The notes below the pieces were generated by a model. The model was not told the origin of the DNA. It did no database searches and saw only the letters and a list, made by a program, of their open reading frames with translations. A stretch of 64,000 bases of DNA. Source: Mesostigma viride (taxonomy: Eukaryota; Streptophyta; Mesostigmatophyceae; Mesostigmatales; Mesostigmataceae). Positions 1 to 9,520 of the stretch are shown piece after piece (the stretch's first letter is position 1; the number at the start of each line of letters is the position of its first letter). The stretch covers positions 1,294,176 to 1,358,175 of the forward strand of contig RPFO01000084.1 of assembly GCA_009746045.1 (NCBI GenBank), given 5' to 3'. The position numbers and the translations under genes were made by a program.

Positions 1-43
1 TTCCGTATCACTATAAAGAAACTATGTTCAGAGAACCCCGATT
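1..43 (-). repeat. DIRS A2 repeat, partial (copy 1)
   Basis: Matches the outer end of A1 (20194-20236), ending in ACCCCGATT. Three bases separate it from B1. The rest lies outside the window. Confidence 0.85.
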
Positions 44-46
44 CTT

Positions 47-171
47 CCGTGGAACTCCAAGGTAACCAGACTCTTTATTAAAACAATAAGTAGAGCACAT
101 CGGGAAGTGGCCCTCAACTGGCCATCCTTACCCATGGGAACACTTTATGTCCAAAAAGGCTAGCCTTACCC
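47..171 (-). repeat. DIRS B1 repeat (copy 1)
   Basis: A 125-bp sequence identical in extent to B2 at 24201-24325. Its inner edge directly abuts the stop codon of the tyrosine recombinase at 172-174, so the recombinase gene ends exactly at the repeat. Confidence 0.85.
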
Positions 172-1119
172 TTACATCCCTCCCTGGCGACCCAAGCCAG
201 GGGCAAAACAAAAACCGGTGGACGCATAAGACAAGAATGAAGGGAACTTAAGAGGAAGGCAGAGAAAAGACGCTCCGCCAAATGCGGGGGGGCAGGCGGC
301 GATAGCCCGAACCAGGGCGTCAGGAAGGGTGAGGGCCAAGCTCCGGTGCAATCCCACATAGTGGGCGACAGTTTTGCTGCTGCGCCAGCGACCCCGATGC
401 TGAATATCAGCCATGCTGCGCTGCCGCAAAAAATCATAGGTAGCCCCCCCATGCCGCAGCCCGTGAATGGTAAACACCGTGTCGACCCCCAAAGCCTGCG
501 TGGCCTGATGCCAAACCCGGCTGAACTGGGCATAATCGTAAGGGAACACCCGCTCCCAGGCCGCCTTGCCACGCATACAAGCCCGCAAGAGGGTCTCAGT
601 CATGACATCCTCGACCACCACAGACTGCACCTCCCCCTTAGCCGTCTTAGCTGACATCAACAACAAGGCGCCCCGCTGCGAACCCCGCAACCGAACATCA
701 GGCTGCAAGCGCACATGGCCGACCAACAGGTTGAGCGCCTCCGATACCCGCAGGTATTGTTGGAAAATAACGATGACCATCATAGCCGCACGAGGCTGCC
801 GCTGGAGTACCATAGTACAAGCAAGCGCAAACGCAGCCTCCCATGGGATGGGGGGGGGGGCACGAGGGGGTGCCAACGTGCGCCAGCCAGCCAAAACACT
901 TCGTGCCAAGGCCCAATCCCGCACCTCCCGGGGAAAGTACAAATTCAGGCCCATAAGCGCATTGACACACAACTGGCGGCTGTAACACCGTGAGTGCGCC
1001 CAAGCGACATACTCGCAATAGTATTCCTCAATCGTCAAGCCGCGCAACAAGCTGCCAGCCCGACCCCGCCGGCTCGCCCACCATGCAAAAAAGGACCTAA
1101 GGCCCCAATGGTAAACCAT
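172..1119 (-). CDS. DIRS tyrosine recombinase (copy 1)
   Basis: A 315-residue site-specific recombinase that would insert the circular DNA copy of the DIRS element. Catalytic residues of the family are visible: Arg in YLRVSEALNLL, the H-x-x-R box in HGLRHGGAT, the His/Trp position in HRGRW, and the nucleophilic Tyr in VAHYVGL. The frame is open upstream to a GTG at 1135-1137. The first ATG (1117-1119) is chosen here. The RNase H frame stops at TGA 1134-1136, overlapping that GTG, so the recombinase directly follows pol. The stop codon abuts B1. The frame is intact in both copies. Ordinary integrases and Cryptons are less likely because of the RT and split repeats. Confidence 0.9.
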   Translation of the reverse strand: MVYHWGLRSFFAWWASRRGRAGSLLRGLTIEEYYCEYVAWAHSRCYSRQLCVNALMGLNLYFPREVRDWALARSVLAGWRTLAPPRAPPPIPWEAAFALACTMVLQRQPRAAMMVIVIFQQYLRVSEALNLLVGHVRLQPDVRLRGSQRGALLLMSAKTAKGEVQSVVVEDVMTETLLRACMRGKAAWERVFPYDYAQFSRVWHQATQALGVDTVFTIHGLRHGGATYDFLRQRSMADIQHRGRWRSSKTVAHYVGLHRSLALTLPDALVRAIAACPPAFGGASFLCLPLKFPSFLSYASTGFCFAPGLGRQGGM

Positions 1120-1133
1120 CAAAGTAGCCGGCT

Positions 1134-1195
1134 TCACTCCTTGCCCTCAAGAAGGGTCAAGTAGCTAGCGCCAAGCCGAGGCCCGGGATTGGGAT
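1134..1195 (-). CDS. C-terminal tail of DIRS RNase H, cut off by Copia A (copy 1)
   Basis: Removing Copia A and one copy of its 5-base target duplication joins the RNase H frame at 16548 to these bases. The joined frame adds about 20 codons (starting HPNPGPRLGAS) and ends at TGA 1134-1136. That stop overlaps the possible GTG start of the recombinase. This confirms the insertion site and orientation. Confidence 0.7.
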
Positions 1196-1200
1196 GAACA

Positions 1201-1785
1201 TGTCATATTATAGGTTTCAGCTCGCAGTCACATGGAAATAATTAATGATTGTGTGCCGGTACTTAGCCATTTTGTGGTTCGAGGCGTTCGGGTTAATGCG
1301 GCGCATTGGGACTTAGCCGTTTTGAGGTTCGGCTGAATTTTGGCTTGTGTGACCTACGACGATTTAAGTTACGCTGTGTGCGTTATGCCTCGTGAGTTAC
1401 GCCCTAGACTTTGGCTGTGCAGCACTGGTCCGGTACTGAGGTGCGGACTAGGATTCTGGGTACTGCCGGCTGGCGTGACAAGTGGCGAGATACTGGTGTG
1501 TGTCGATTGGTCGGTACTCGGCTGGTGTGTTGTAACGGAGATGTGTAACGGAGATGCGTTCCCAGGCTTGCGTCGGTGCCTAGCGCCGCAGGCTAGCCTA
1601 GCCGCCTGACAGACGATGATGATCCAAAAGCCAGCATTGTGTTGCGGCGGTCCAACGGTTGTTGCTGCTATGCTGGCAATGGCTATATGGTTGCGCTGGT
1701 AAATTAAGCTGGGGGCTTGGCTCTGAGTTTGTAACCTGATTACCGTAAATTATCATTTAATAAAAATTCGAACTCAATTTTAACA
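1201..1785 (+). repeat. element A 5' LTR (copy 1)
   Basis: 585 bp, starting TGTCATATTA and ending TTTTAACA. It differs from the 3' LTR by four substitutions and one 2-base indel. It contains two ACTTAGCC...GGTTCG units 53 bases apart and a 13-base tandem TGTAACGGAGATG. The bases just inside (TGTACTAGG) do not begin with the usual TGG of a primer site, so priming may use an internal part of a tRNA. Confidence 0.93.
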
Positions 1786-1825
1786 TGTACTAGGTCGGGG
1801 TTAATTAATAAGGAAAAACGTAGCA

Positions 1826-2796
1826 ATGTCGGATCAAGAACAAGAAGAGACGGATTCGAGAAAGCGTACTGGGTGGAAGGATTTAAGAAATGAGAAGAAT
1901 TTGATAGAGCTGTGCAAAACACGAGTCGGGACAATTCCTCTTGATGCGGCAGTGACATTGGTAGAGGATTTCTGTGACAGGTTTGAGGCGTTTGTGGCGG
2001 ATCATGCAGATAAAACCGAGGATCTGTATGGGCTATTCCGGGATGCCGGAATGTTTAGAGCCGACAACGCCATTCTAGTAAATTGCCTGCGCTCCTGCCG
2101 TGACGAGAAAATCGAGGGCGCTGCAATTGGAGGTAGGTTGCGTGCAGCACTTCTTGAATCGAAAGCATCTGCCAAGTCTCGTCATGTTGGCATTTATAAT
2201 TGGGTGCCGAAGCGTCCCTACACACTCGACCTTCTCGCTTTGAGAAATGCGAGAAACGAGAGTGTAAAGGATGGCATTCCGGTGGTGGAACTGGCGGTGG
2301 TGGACCGTTATGTTCGCAATGCCAAGGACCTTAATTTCCAGAATGCCATGGCAGCTCTCAAGCGTGAGAAAGCCGAGGATGATCTCAATAAGGCGATTGA
2401 GGTTATCACGGGCATTGTCGAGGGTGAGGAGAGGGACATGGTGGCCCAACTGCGGGCCCAAGGTAAGCTCAATGAGCTGGGTCTGATTTCCCCTGCATTA
2501 CCGTCTGTCGCTGTGAATTCCATTCCTTCTTCTGGTGGTGCCCAAGGTGGTGCTGCTAAAGCGCCGGATGGGGGCAAGGTGGCCGCCATTGCGGGCGGTG
2601 GTGGCTCTAGCGGCGCGGGGCCCAGCGGGCCTCGTGGCAATGGGGGCCCGATGCGTAGGGGCAATAAGGGCAGCTTCAGCCGAGCGCAGCGCATGCCTGG
2701 GAAGCGATGGCAGCAAGGTAGGCAGCAGCCATACCCGCAGCAGCAGCAGCATGCACAACAGCCAGCTGCGCCGCCGTATCAGCAGCAACAGCGCTC

Positions 2797-2861
<65 letters not shown>

Positions 2862-3127
2862 GTGCACAGCCGGCAGTGCATGGGGCATGCTTTGTGTGTG
2901 GGAAGTCGGGACACATGGCAGCCAACTACTATCACAGGCACAAGGACACTCTCCAGGCACGCAGCAACGCCAACTCGCAAGCACCAGCGGTGTGTCACAG
3001 GTGTGGGCAGCCAGGGCACTTTGCGAGGGACACTCACCTGTGCCCAGCGGCCCAGGGCGGTGAGTTTGAACGAGTCTCACGACGATGGACAACTGCCGAA
3101 GCTGAAATGGAAGGATGGTTGTATTAG
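1826..3127 (+). CDS. element A Gag with tail supplied by element B LTR (copy 1)
   Basis: Structural nucleocapsid-type polyprotein. The start ATG follows the leader (AAAACGTAGCA). The first ~230 residues are helical and charged. A Gly/Ala/Gln-rich region with a CAG-encoded poly-Gln run follows (bases 2798-2860). Two zinc-knuckle-like motifs end the protein: CFVCGKSGH, whose final Cys is replaced by Tyr, and CHRCGQPGH, with its last Cys displaced. The last 21 codons (from 3063) are read from the LTR of element B. In the uninterrupted element the frame would stop a few codons after the insertion (GGGRR then stop at about 11588). Gag therefore closes before pol. Confidence 0.88.
2798..2860 (+). 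repeat. CAG microsatellite in element A gag (copy 1)
   Basis: About 20 CAG/CAA units encoding poly-Gln. The copy 2 counterpart is 27494-27556. The antisense frames give spurious poly-Leu and poly-Ala ORFs. Confidence 0.95.
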
Positions 3128-3518
3128 CAATAATACAATGAGAGTAGTGTAAGCTGAGGGCTCAGAATGGAACGTCTGGGCAAACTCGGGTGCTGCGGCA
3201 CTCCCCAGTGCTACGCCTATATGCCTATGGCGGTGCTACCTGCAGCACCTGCCAGTGGACAACTGTACACTGCAATGCCATGCGACCACGTCACTAGCAA
3301 CCAGCTAAGACTCGGCCCGTCAGGCCCGGCTACACCGGACCTGGCGGGTCGAGCTAGCACCTAGGAACAGTCTGGCACTAACCGCACGTCAGTCCACATG
3401 ACACCTCAGTACCGTACACCCTGCCGTACAGTACTGAGGTGTCCCGCTCAGCCGCGGTAGGCAATACGCGGCGCGCAGGCCGGAAATCCGTGTGTCAGCC
3501 TAAGCATCTCATCTAACT
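3063..3518 (-). repeat. element B 3' LTR (copy 1)
   Basis: 456 bp, with termini AGTT...AACT on either strand. Eight substitutions separate it from the 5' LTR, with no indels. It contains a 17-bp near-perfect hairpin (3401-3417 with 3426-3442). The purine-rich GAAAGGAAAACATAATGG lies just inside on the minus strand and is the likely plus-strand primer. Confidence 0.92.
3401..3442. repeat. hairpin in element B LTR
   Basis: Arms 3401-3417 and 3426-3442 pair with one mismatch (ACACCTCAGTACCGTAC with GTACAGTACTGAGGTGT) around an 8-base loop. The structure recurs in every B LTR (11454-11495 in the other copy 1 LTR). A role in RNA processing, dimerisation or termination is possible but unproven. 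Confidence 0.7.
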
Positions 3519-4582
3519 CCCATTATGTTTTCCTTTCAGGTTGAAGGCTAGCGACTTCAAGCCTGACCCTGCCCAGCTAGGAGACTGACTCCAAGCTGAC
3601 TGAGGTGCTGAGCAACTGACACCCATACTGCAACATCTGGACTGAAAAAGATGGGCCCCAGAACTCGTGCAATACTTGTGATGGCATCACGTTTAGCTCA
3701 ACATGCCCGGGGAGTTCCTCCTCCTCGCGAGCTCACAAGGGAGATAGCTATGCCTGTCTGCCTATCCAGGGAGTGCATCACCAGCCAAGAGAGCCATTGT
3801 AAAAAAATGCCAAGGTAACCGTTTAAGAGGTTCCATGTTGTTCCATCATCATCGCCCACTCAGAGAAAAATACCCAGCCAGGCTGGGTCAACTGAGCTCA
3901 GGTTACCTGCAACCTGAGGAGTGACAGTGGACAGGTTTATTGCACCCTGCACTGTCCATGTTGTACCTGCACAACATGTGAGGACCAGCCACCCCTGCCC
4001 TGCACAGAGGGGGCTGAAGTCCTAGTGACAGGTGACAGGACTATGACATCCTGGACCTGGCCACGTTGCACCTGCACAACGTGTGAGACCAGCCACCCCT
4101 GCCCTGCACATGGTGACTGAAGTCCTGGTGACAGGTGACAGGAATATTTCATCCTGCACCTGTGCTGAGCACGTTGTACTAGACAACATGACAGCACCCA
4201 TGCCTTACTGCCACTGAACAGTAAGGCCAGGTGGCCCAGGAGATCCACAGTGAACTGGGGTCCTGGGTAACCACCTGTCAAGGGAGCTTTGACCCTCCAC
4301 TTGAATGGGGGCACCTGAGCCACTGAGCTCAAGGCCAATCCACCAAGGCATACGCCCTAGTGGAGAAAGAATGTGAGATACATCCCATGCCCACCTATGA
4401 AGGTGTGCATAACGAAATTCCATGGTGTTGAAAAAATCAAAACAGATTTTATTGGGCATAGGGCACGCAGATGTATGAAAACAGACTCCAACCAACCCCC
4501 CTTGCTGGAAGCCACAACCTACCCCTTGGACCTGCCCAAGGGGTACTGGGTGACCTAGGCGGCCCTGGTGAACAGGACCCTG
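3519..4582 (-). other. element B 3' untranslated region with tandem repeats (copy 1)
   Basis: About 1 kb without coding signal between the RNase H stop and the 3' LTR. It holds an imperfect tandem repeat with units 3961-4065 and 4066-4173 and a truncated third from 4174. Each starts with a TTGTACCTGCACAAC-like palindrome and includes CCAGCCACCCCTGCCCTGCAC and GTGACAGGTGACAGG. Confidence 0.7.
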
Positions 4583-5569
4583 CTAGGCGTCCCCCCTATG
4601 GGGCAGGGTTGCCTGCTTGCCATAGGGGTTCATCAAGTGGTACAACAGCTGATATTGGTCAGCTGCCTGCTGAGGCACTTTAGTGAGTGCATCAGCAGCG
4701 TTGTGTTTGTCCTCCACGTGACGGGTGGACTCCCAGTAGGTGGACTCCTGTTTAAGGACCACCCAGTCAAGATCAGTGTGCACAGCATAGGGGTTAGCAA
4801 GGAAACTGAGGACTGACTGACTGTCAGTGAGCAAGTGTGCCACCACCCCAGCATTGCTGCCTGCTTGCATCTGCAACCAAACCAGCACATGATTCAAGTA
4901 CCTGGCATGAAGCACTGCTGACACCACTGCCCTGCACTCAGCAGCATTGCTGCTGACAGCCTTGCGTCTATGCAACCGGCTGTACCATGAAATGAGAGAC
5001 AAGGGTGCATCATCATTCTGCACAAAATACAAGCCTGACTCCCTTGCCTGCAACTTGGTAATCTGCCTGGACTCCATGGAACTATCCATCATAGCTTGGA
5101 TGTGAATGGTTTTGTGGAGATCCAAGGAGTGCAAGATAAGGGGAGGGCCTTCCTGGAGAGTTTTGGTGATGGCTTTGTGACCTACTTGCATCAAGACATC
5201 ATCATCAACTCTGCTAACCACAGCCAGGTGAGGTGCACACGTTGAGCACAACCACCCCAGCTTGCCTCTAATGGTAGGACAGGCTCCAGGTTTGATTTTT
5301 GTTTGCAAAACCTCCAAGCAGCTGTGCATGTAATCATTGGGAGAGTAAAGTGCACACACCCACTGGTTTTGATGCTGCTGGAGTTGTAACATTGTGCCAC
5401 AAAATTTTATGGCAGTGGTGCCCAGCTCTACTTGCTTGCCAATCTCAAAATGCTGTGACACTTGTTGAATAAAATCATCTACAGCACGCCTTGGCCCAGC
5501 AATCAGCTGATCATCCCCATGCCACACAAAGGTGAGATGCCATGAGGGTGTGGGACCACAAAGAAGCAA
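4583..5569 (-). CDS. element B RT C-terminal half and RNase H (copy 1)
   Basis: Begins just inside the RT catalytic box (WHGDDQLIAGPRR), then CGTMLQLQ, IRGKLGWLCSTCAPHL and RNase H with MMDSSMESRQITKL, WYSRLHRRKAVSSNAAECR, LLTDSQSVLSF and HVEDKHNAADALTK. The frame starts where copy 1 lacks one A relative to copy 2 (GTGAGATGCC against GTGAGAATGCC at about 5532). It stays open to the natural end, MNPYGKQATLPHRGDA. Confidence 0.87.
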   Translation of the reverse strand: MLLCGPTPSWHLTFVWHGDDQLIAGPRRAVDDFIQQVSQHFEIGKQVELGTTAIKFCGTMLQLQQHQNQWVCALYSPNDYMHSCLEVLQTKIKPGACPTIRGKLGWLCSTCAPHLAVVSRVDDDVLMQVGHKAITKTLQEGPPLILHSLDLHKTIHIQAMMDSSMESRQITKLQARESGLYFVQNDDAPLSLISWYSRLHRRKAVSSNAAECRAVVSAVLHARYLNHVLVWLQMQAGSNAGVVAHLLTDSQSVLSFLANPYAVHTDLDWVVLKQESTYWESTRHVEDKHNAADALTKVPQQAADQYQLLYHLMNPYGKQATLPHRGDA

Positions 5570-6371
5570 GGGTCTATGTCATCATATCTAGCCCCTAGCT
5601 TTTCAAACACAGCCTGAGCTGACATCCTGAAAATGCGAGGAGCTGATTGCAGCCCTTCAACACCTATGTTAGCTTTCAGGTACTGCTGAGGGATGTGTTT
5701 TGCCCAAACTCTGGGAGTGGAGACTACATACACCTGACCATGCCACACTTGTTGTGCTATCTCAGGTGAGCCTTTCAGGAAAGCCCTTTTAATGTCTGTA
5801 GCCTTACATACATAGTCATCCCCATCATTGAGATGACCCACAAAGACAGACAGCAAGATTTTTAGGGATGTTTGCTGAATGCCTGGCGTGTACAACTCTG
5901 CCTCTGTCAGATCAGTGGTGCCCTTGAACTCTGTCACACAAGGTCTAGCATGAAAATGACTGACCCATCTGCTGCTGGCTTATGTTTACACACAAACTTC
6001 AGGCGCAAGTGCTTGCACCCTGCAGGCTTTTTGTCAATAGGTGTGACAGGTGGAGTATGAGAAGGACTAAGAGGATCTGGCACTACCCATTCTTCCCTGG
6101 CCTTGTTAAAGGCCTCCACCCATTTTAGGAATCCTATGTGTGTGCGACAGTCTTGCTCTATCTGTTCATAAGAAAGAGGAGACATTTTAGCCACATCATG
6201 CTTGCCCAATCCAAATGAGTTGGGATGAAGTTTTTGGTTGTGAACCAAGTCTGCCACACAGGGTTCTTGCCCTGGGGCATACTTGGGTGTAGCAAATTTT
6301 ACAGAAGCAATGTTGGTGTTAAGAAGTTTTTCAAGAGAAATTTTGAAATGATTCAGATCAACACCACCCAT
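5503..6371 (-). CDS. element B protease-RT linker and RT N-terminal half (copy 1)
   Basis: Two frames meet at 5934-5937. The first (6371-5934) has the conserved linker LHPNSFGLGKHDVAKMSP and KWVEAFNKAREEW. The second (5937-5503) has ELYTPGIQ, ATDIKRAFLKG, LQSAPRIFR and YDDIDPCFFV. A single missing base at about 5945 breaks an expected ARPCVTEFKG. Copy 2 has the same break, so it is probably a genuine defect of this insertion. Confidence 0.82.
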
Positions 6372-8321
6372 GTCCTGGATGGATAGTCTATCACTGGAGA
6401 TATGACACCAGGGTAACAGAGAAAAGGATCCCCCAACAAAGCATTCCCTTTATAACCTTCCAATACCTGAAAAGGAGTGGGGATACCGAGTATAGTCAAC
6501 ATGACCTGACCTAATACCTTGAGGGATGACTGCCCTGAGAAATCAGCCACATGGTGCCAGGGTGAAGGTTCCAAAGGCATATGGGGCACAGCCAGGGCAC
6601 TGATAATGCTGACCTGGGCTTGTGTGTCCACTGCAACCATAAATGGGCTATTGTCATTCTGCCCAACCTTCCCCACCTTAGCTGATCCTGCAGCAGTTTG
6701 AGCTTTGGCTCTATGAGCTGCTTGTAAAATGCGAACAGCGTCTGCTAGGCTGCGTTTGGAAGGTGCAGCTAGTGGCTGAGCTATGTTCACACTTGAAGAG
6801 GTGATAGGTTGCTGATCACCTGTTTTGCCAATGTGACCCTCTGCTGCAGGGGGCCAAGCCTGCAGTGACTGCCTGCAATCATCAAGGGTGACCTGGGTGT
6901 CACAGTGGGTGTGGCTCTCACACTCACCAGTGGGTGTTCCAAACAACCACTCACTGGGCAACGCTGGGATGCCAGGCAACTGTACAGGGCTGTCGGCCAA
7001 CAGCTCTTCCTCCTCTGCCACGTCTGACACAGTTGGAAAATACAATTTCATCCTGTGAGGTGAACACCTGTGAATCTTTCCCGTGTCATTGTGTTTAACT
7101 AACACTGTCCTGCCAGTGGTGTTAAACTTTAGGATGGTGGCTGGCCCATGCCAGGTACCCACCTTGCCTAGTCCCGACTCCTTGTAGAATAGGACCTGAT
7201 CCCCTTCTCTGAAGGTGGGACGTGGATGCTTTGCATCCTTGACAGCTAACCTGCTAGCTGTCTGTGCTCGCTGTGCGTTGTATAGGGCTAGTACCTCAGG
7301 TGGATAAATGCCTGCATGCAATCCATCTGGTGTAATGATCACCCCTTGTGGGGTTTTCATGAGTGGCCTCCTGTTGAGGACTTGGCACAACCTGGTGGAC
7401 CACAGAGCTCTGTCAGCATATGACCCACTGTCAGCCAGCAGATTGCCATCTTCTTTGGCTACAAGGGTTTTAATGGACCTGATGGCCCTTTCAATAATGC
7501 CTTGCCTCTCATGATCTTCTAGCCCAGCCAGATCAATAGCCTCACACCCTGGTTCATTGGCAAGACACGTGAACTGCTGATCCAGTAACAATGCCTCCAC
7601 AGGGTAGTACCTGGCCTGAGCAATCAAGAGAGCCCTGAGCAACTGTGTCTTGTCCATTCCAGGTAATGGTTCAATGGTTGTGTACCTTGACCATGCATCT
7701 TTAAGTGCCAAGTAAGATTGTCCTTTGATATGAAAGACATCTCCTACCACCCTGCCCTTGCACTTAGGTGGGGTAGCTACATGCCACTTAGGGGGTTTGG
7801 GTGCATTGAACTGACAATGCTGGCAGTGGGATCTGACCACCTGGCATGCACGTCTGAGTGCTGCCCCCCCTATTGCTGCTGCCACCACCTCTGCACTCAC
7901 TTCATGCCCATAAAGGAAATGCAACTGCAAAGCAAGCTCCTGAAAACTGATATGAGCATCCTCTGCTGGGGACACTCTGCACACCTTGGGAACCATAGAT
8001 GTGAAGGTTGGTTTAGAGACATAATCTTCTGAAACCAGCTGTAGCACCTTTCCAGAACTGCTCACTGCTCTGACAGTGGGGCATGCAGATGAAAGAGGTG
8101 AAGCAGGCACACTCAAGCCAGCATGAGAGGGAGACTCACACTTCTTGCCGTAAGGAGGCCGCTTGCAGTCCTTGGGGTCACCGTGGGGCGGCCCGTGGCA
8201 CTTGTGGCACAGGACGTCCAAATGCCCCAGCTCGTCCACGTTCTTGCGGCAGGTGGGCCGCAGGTGGTACTTCATGCCACAGCGGGTGCACCGCTGAGAA
8301 GACTTGTCCTCCTTGTCCTGC

Positions 8322-8404
<83 letters not shown>

Positions 8405-8878
8405 GCTGTTGCTGTTGTTGTTGTTGTTGCTGGAGCTGCCCCCCTTGGAGGGAGACTGCCCCTTACCCTTGCCCTTGCCCCAGCCCCTGCCCTTGCCCTT
8501 GCCCTTGCCCTTGCCCTTGCCCTTTCCCTTAAACATTTGTCCCAGCAGGGACTTGACTTCTGCCATAGTGACAGGTCTCTTGCTCCTGTCTTCCCTCTCC
8601 CTATCCTCCTCCTCCCTCTCTTCCCCCCTGACCCTCTTTACAGAGGTGCCCATGGCCCCCTGGCTAAGGGGAGCCAAGGCCAGCTTGATATAATCCAATG
8701 CCTCCTTCATGTCCTCCCAGTACTTTGCCATTCCTGTTGCAAGCATAGCGTAGGTGTTTTTGTCAAGTTTGAGTTTCTCAAGGAAGGAACGCAGCAAGAA
8801 CTTGTGATCTAGCTGCTGGACATCAGGACGTGCTTTGATGGCTAGCTCATATTTCTTTGTCTCAGCCACATAGTCCAC
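6353..8878 (-). CDS. element B Gag C-terminus, zinc knuckles, integrase and protease-like domain (copy 1)
   Basis: One open frame of 841 codons. It has charged Gag sequence, a (Gly-Lys)n stretch, poly-Asn (bases 8322-8430), two CCHC-type knuckles (CTRCGMKYHLRPTC and CHKCHGPPHGDPKDC), the integrase zinc-binding segment (LHFLYGHE...CQHCQ) and DDE blocks VGDVFHIKG, LLLDQQFTC and HERQGIIERAIRS. The module TWHGPATILKFN follows, then at about residues 744-841 the retropepsin-like VAVDTQAQVSII, MLTILGIPTPF and NALLGDPFL. Because knuckles, integrase and protease-like domain share one frame, the order integrase-then-protease is read directly. Confidence 0.92.
8322..8430 (-). repeat. CAA/AAC microsatellite in element B gag (copy 1)
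   Basis: About 36 TTG units on the plus strand, read as poly-Asn (AAC) on the minus strand in copy 1. In copy 2 (33017-33138) an interruption makes part read as poly-Gln. An adjacent hexamer array (8461-8528) encodes Gly-Lys repeats. Confidence 0.95.
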
Positions 8879-9520
8879 TGATGTGACCCTGTATTCCTCT
8901 ACCCACCTGAATGCCCCATAATGTCCACAGATGAGGGGGTGGAGAGGAGGTCAGTTAGCTCCTTCATGAAAGCCTCCCAAACTGCCCTAGCCTGCGTGTC
9001 CTGCCACTTGGGATACCTACGCTGGAAGACAAGAATGAGATTCTGAATCTGAGAGGAGGACTGATGGTAAAATCCCCCTGCATGAGAGATCCAAACCAAT
9101 TCTTGACATTCAGTTCCTCCCTAGCCAGCTGAGAGAGAGAAGTGCATGATTCCCCTGCTCCCTAGTATACCCCTCAGGCAGCCCCCTGACATTAATCCTA
9201 TCCACAGGACGGTTTTCATTGTAAGTGGGCAACCTAGAGGGGGATGCAGGGGGAGAGGGAGAAGATGGTGTTGCTGCTGCAGCATTCACAGGAGAGACAT
9301 GCTGAGAGGGAAGTGCTACTTGAGTGAGCTGAGCAGGAGGGCAAACATGGGCTGTGTAGGAGGGTTAGGCAACATAGGGGTGGGCTGGGTGGGGGTGTGA
9401 GTGTGTGTCACTTCCCGCCTCCTGCTGCGGGCCTCCTCCCAATCATGGAAGGTGGGAGAGAGGGACACTTCATCGTCAGTAGGGTTAGTAAAATCATGAT
9501 GCAGCCAGGTAGGCAACCAC
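8879..9520 (-). pseudogene. element B Gag middle part, frames broken (copy 1)
   Basis: Gag coding continues here in pieces, including 8899-9099 (FQRRYPKWQDTQARAVWEAF) and sequence around NENRPVDRINVRGLPEGYTR near 9200. Copy 2 reads further in some parts (33038-33808 and 33673-34086) and is shifted in others. Differences are short indels. Its position between the N-terminal gag and the knuckles makes it the capsid region. Confidence 0.6.

Noticed and set aside
346-993. Plus-strand ORFs opposite the tyrosine recombinase
   Set aside because: Shadows of the minus-strand gene, which has all catalytic motifs.
1340-1609. 89-residue ORF in the A LTR, repeated at 16099, 26036 and (extended) 40795
   Set aside because: It recurs only because LTRs are duplicated. 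It has no domain, and both LTR position and composition argue against coding.
2498-3037. Poly-Leu, poly-Ala and poly-Ser ORFs over the CAG and TTG microsatellites (also 8083-8812 and 32818-33520)
   Set aside because: Alternative-frame readings of trinucleotide repeats opposite real gag.
3167-3364. 65-residue ORF in the B LTR, repeated at 11220, 27863 and 35948
   Set aside because: Same reason: conserved as LTR DNA, with no initiation context or homology.
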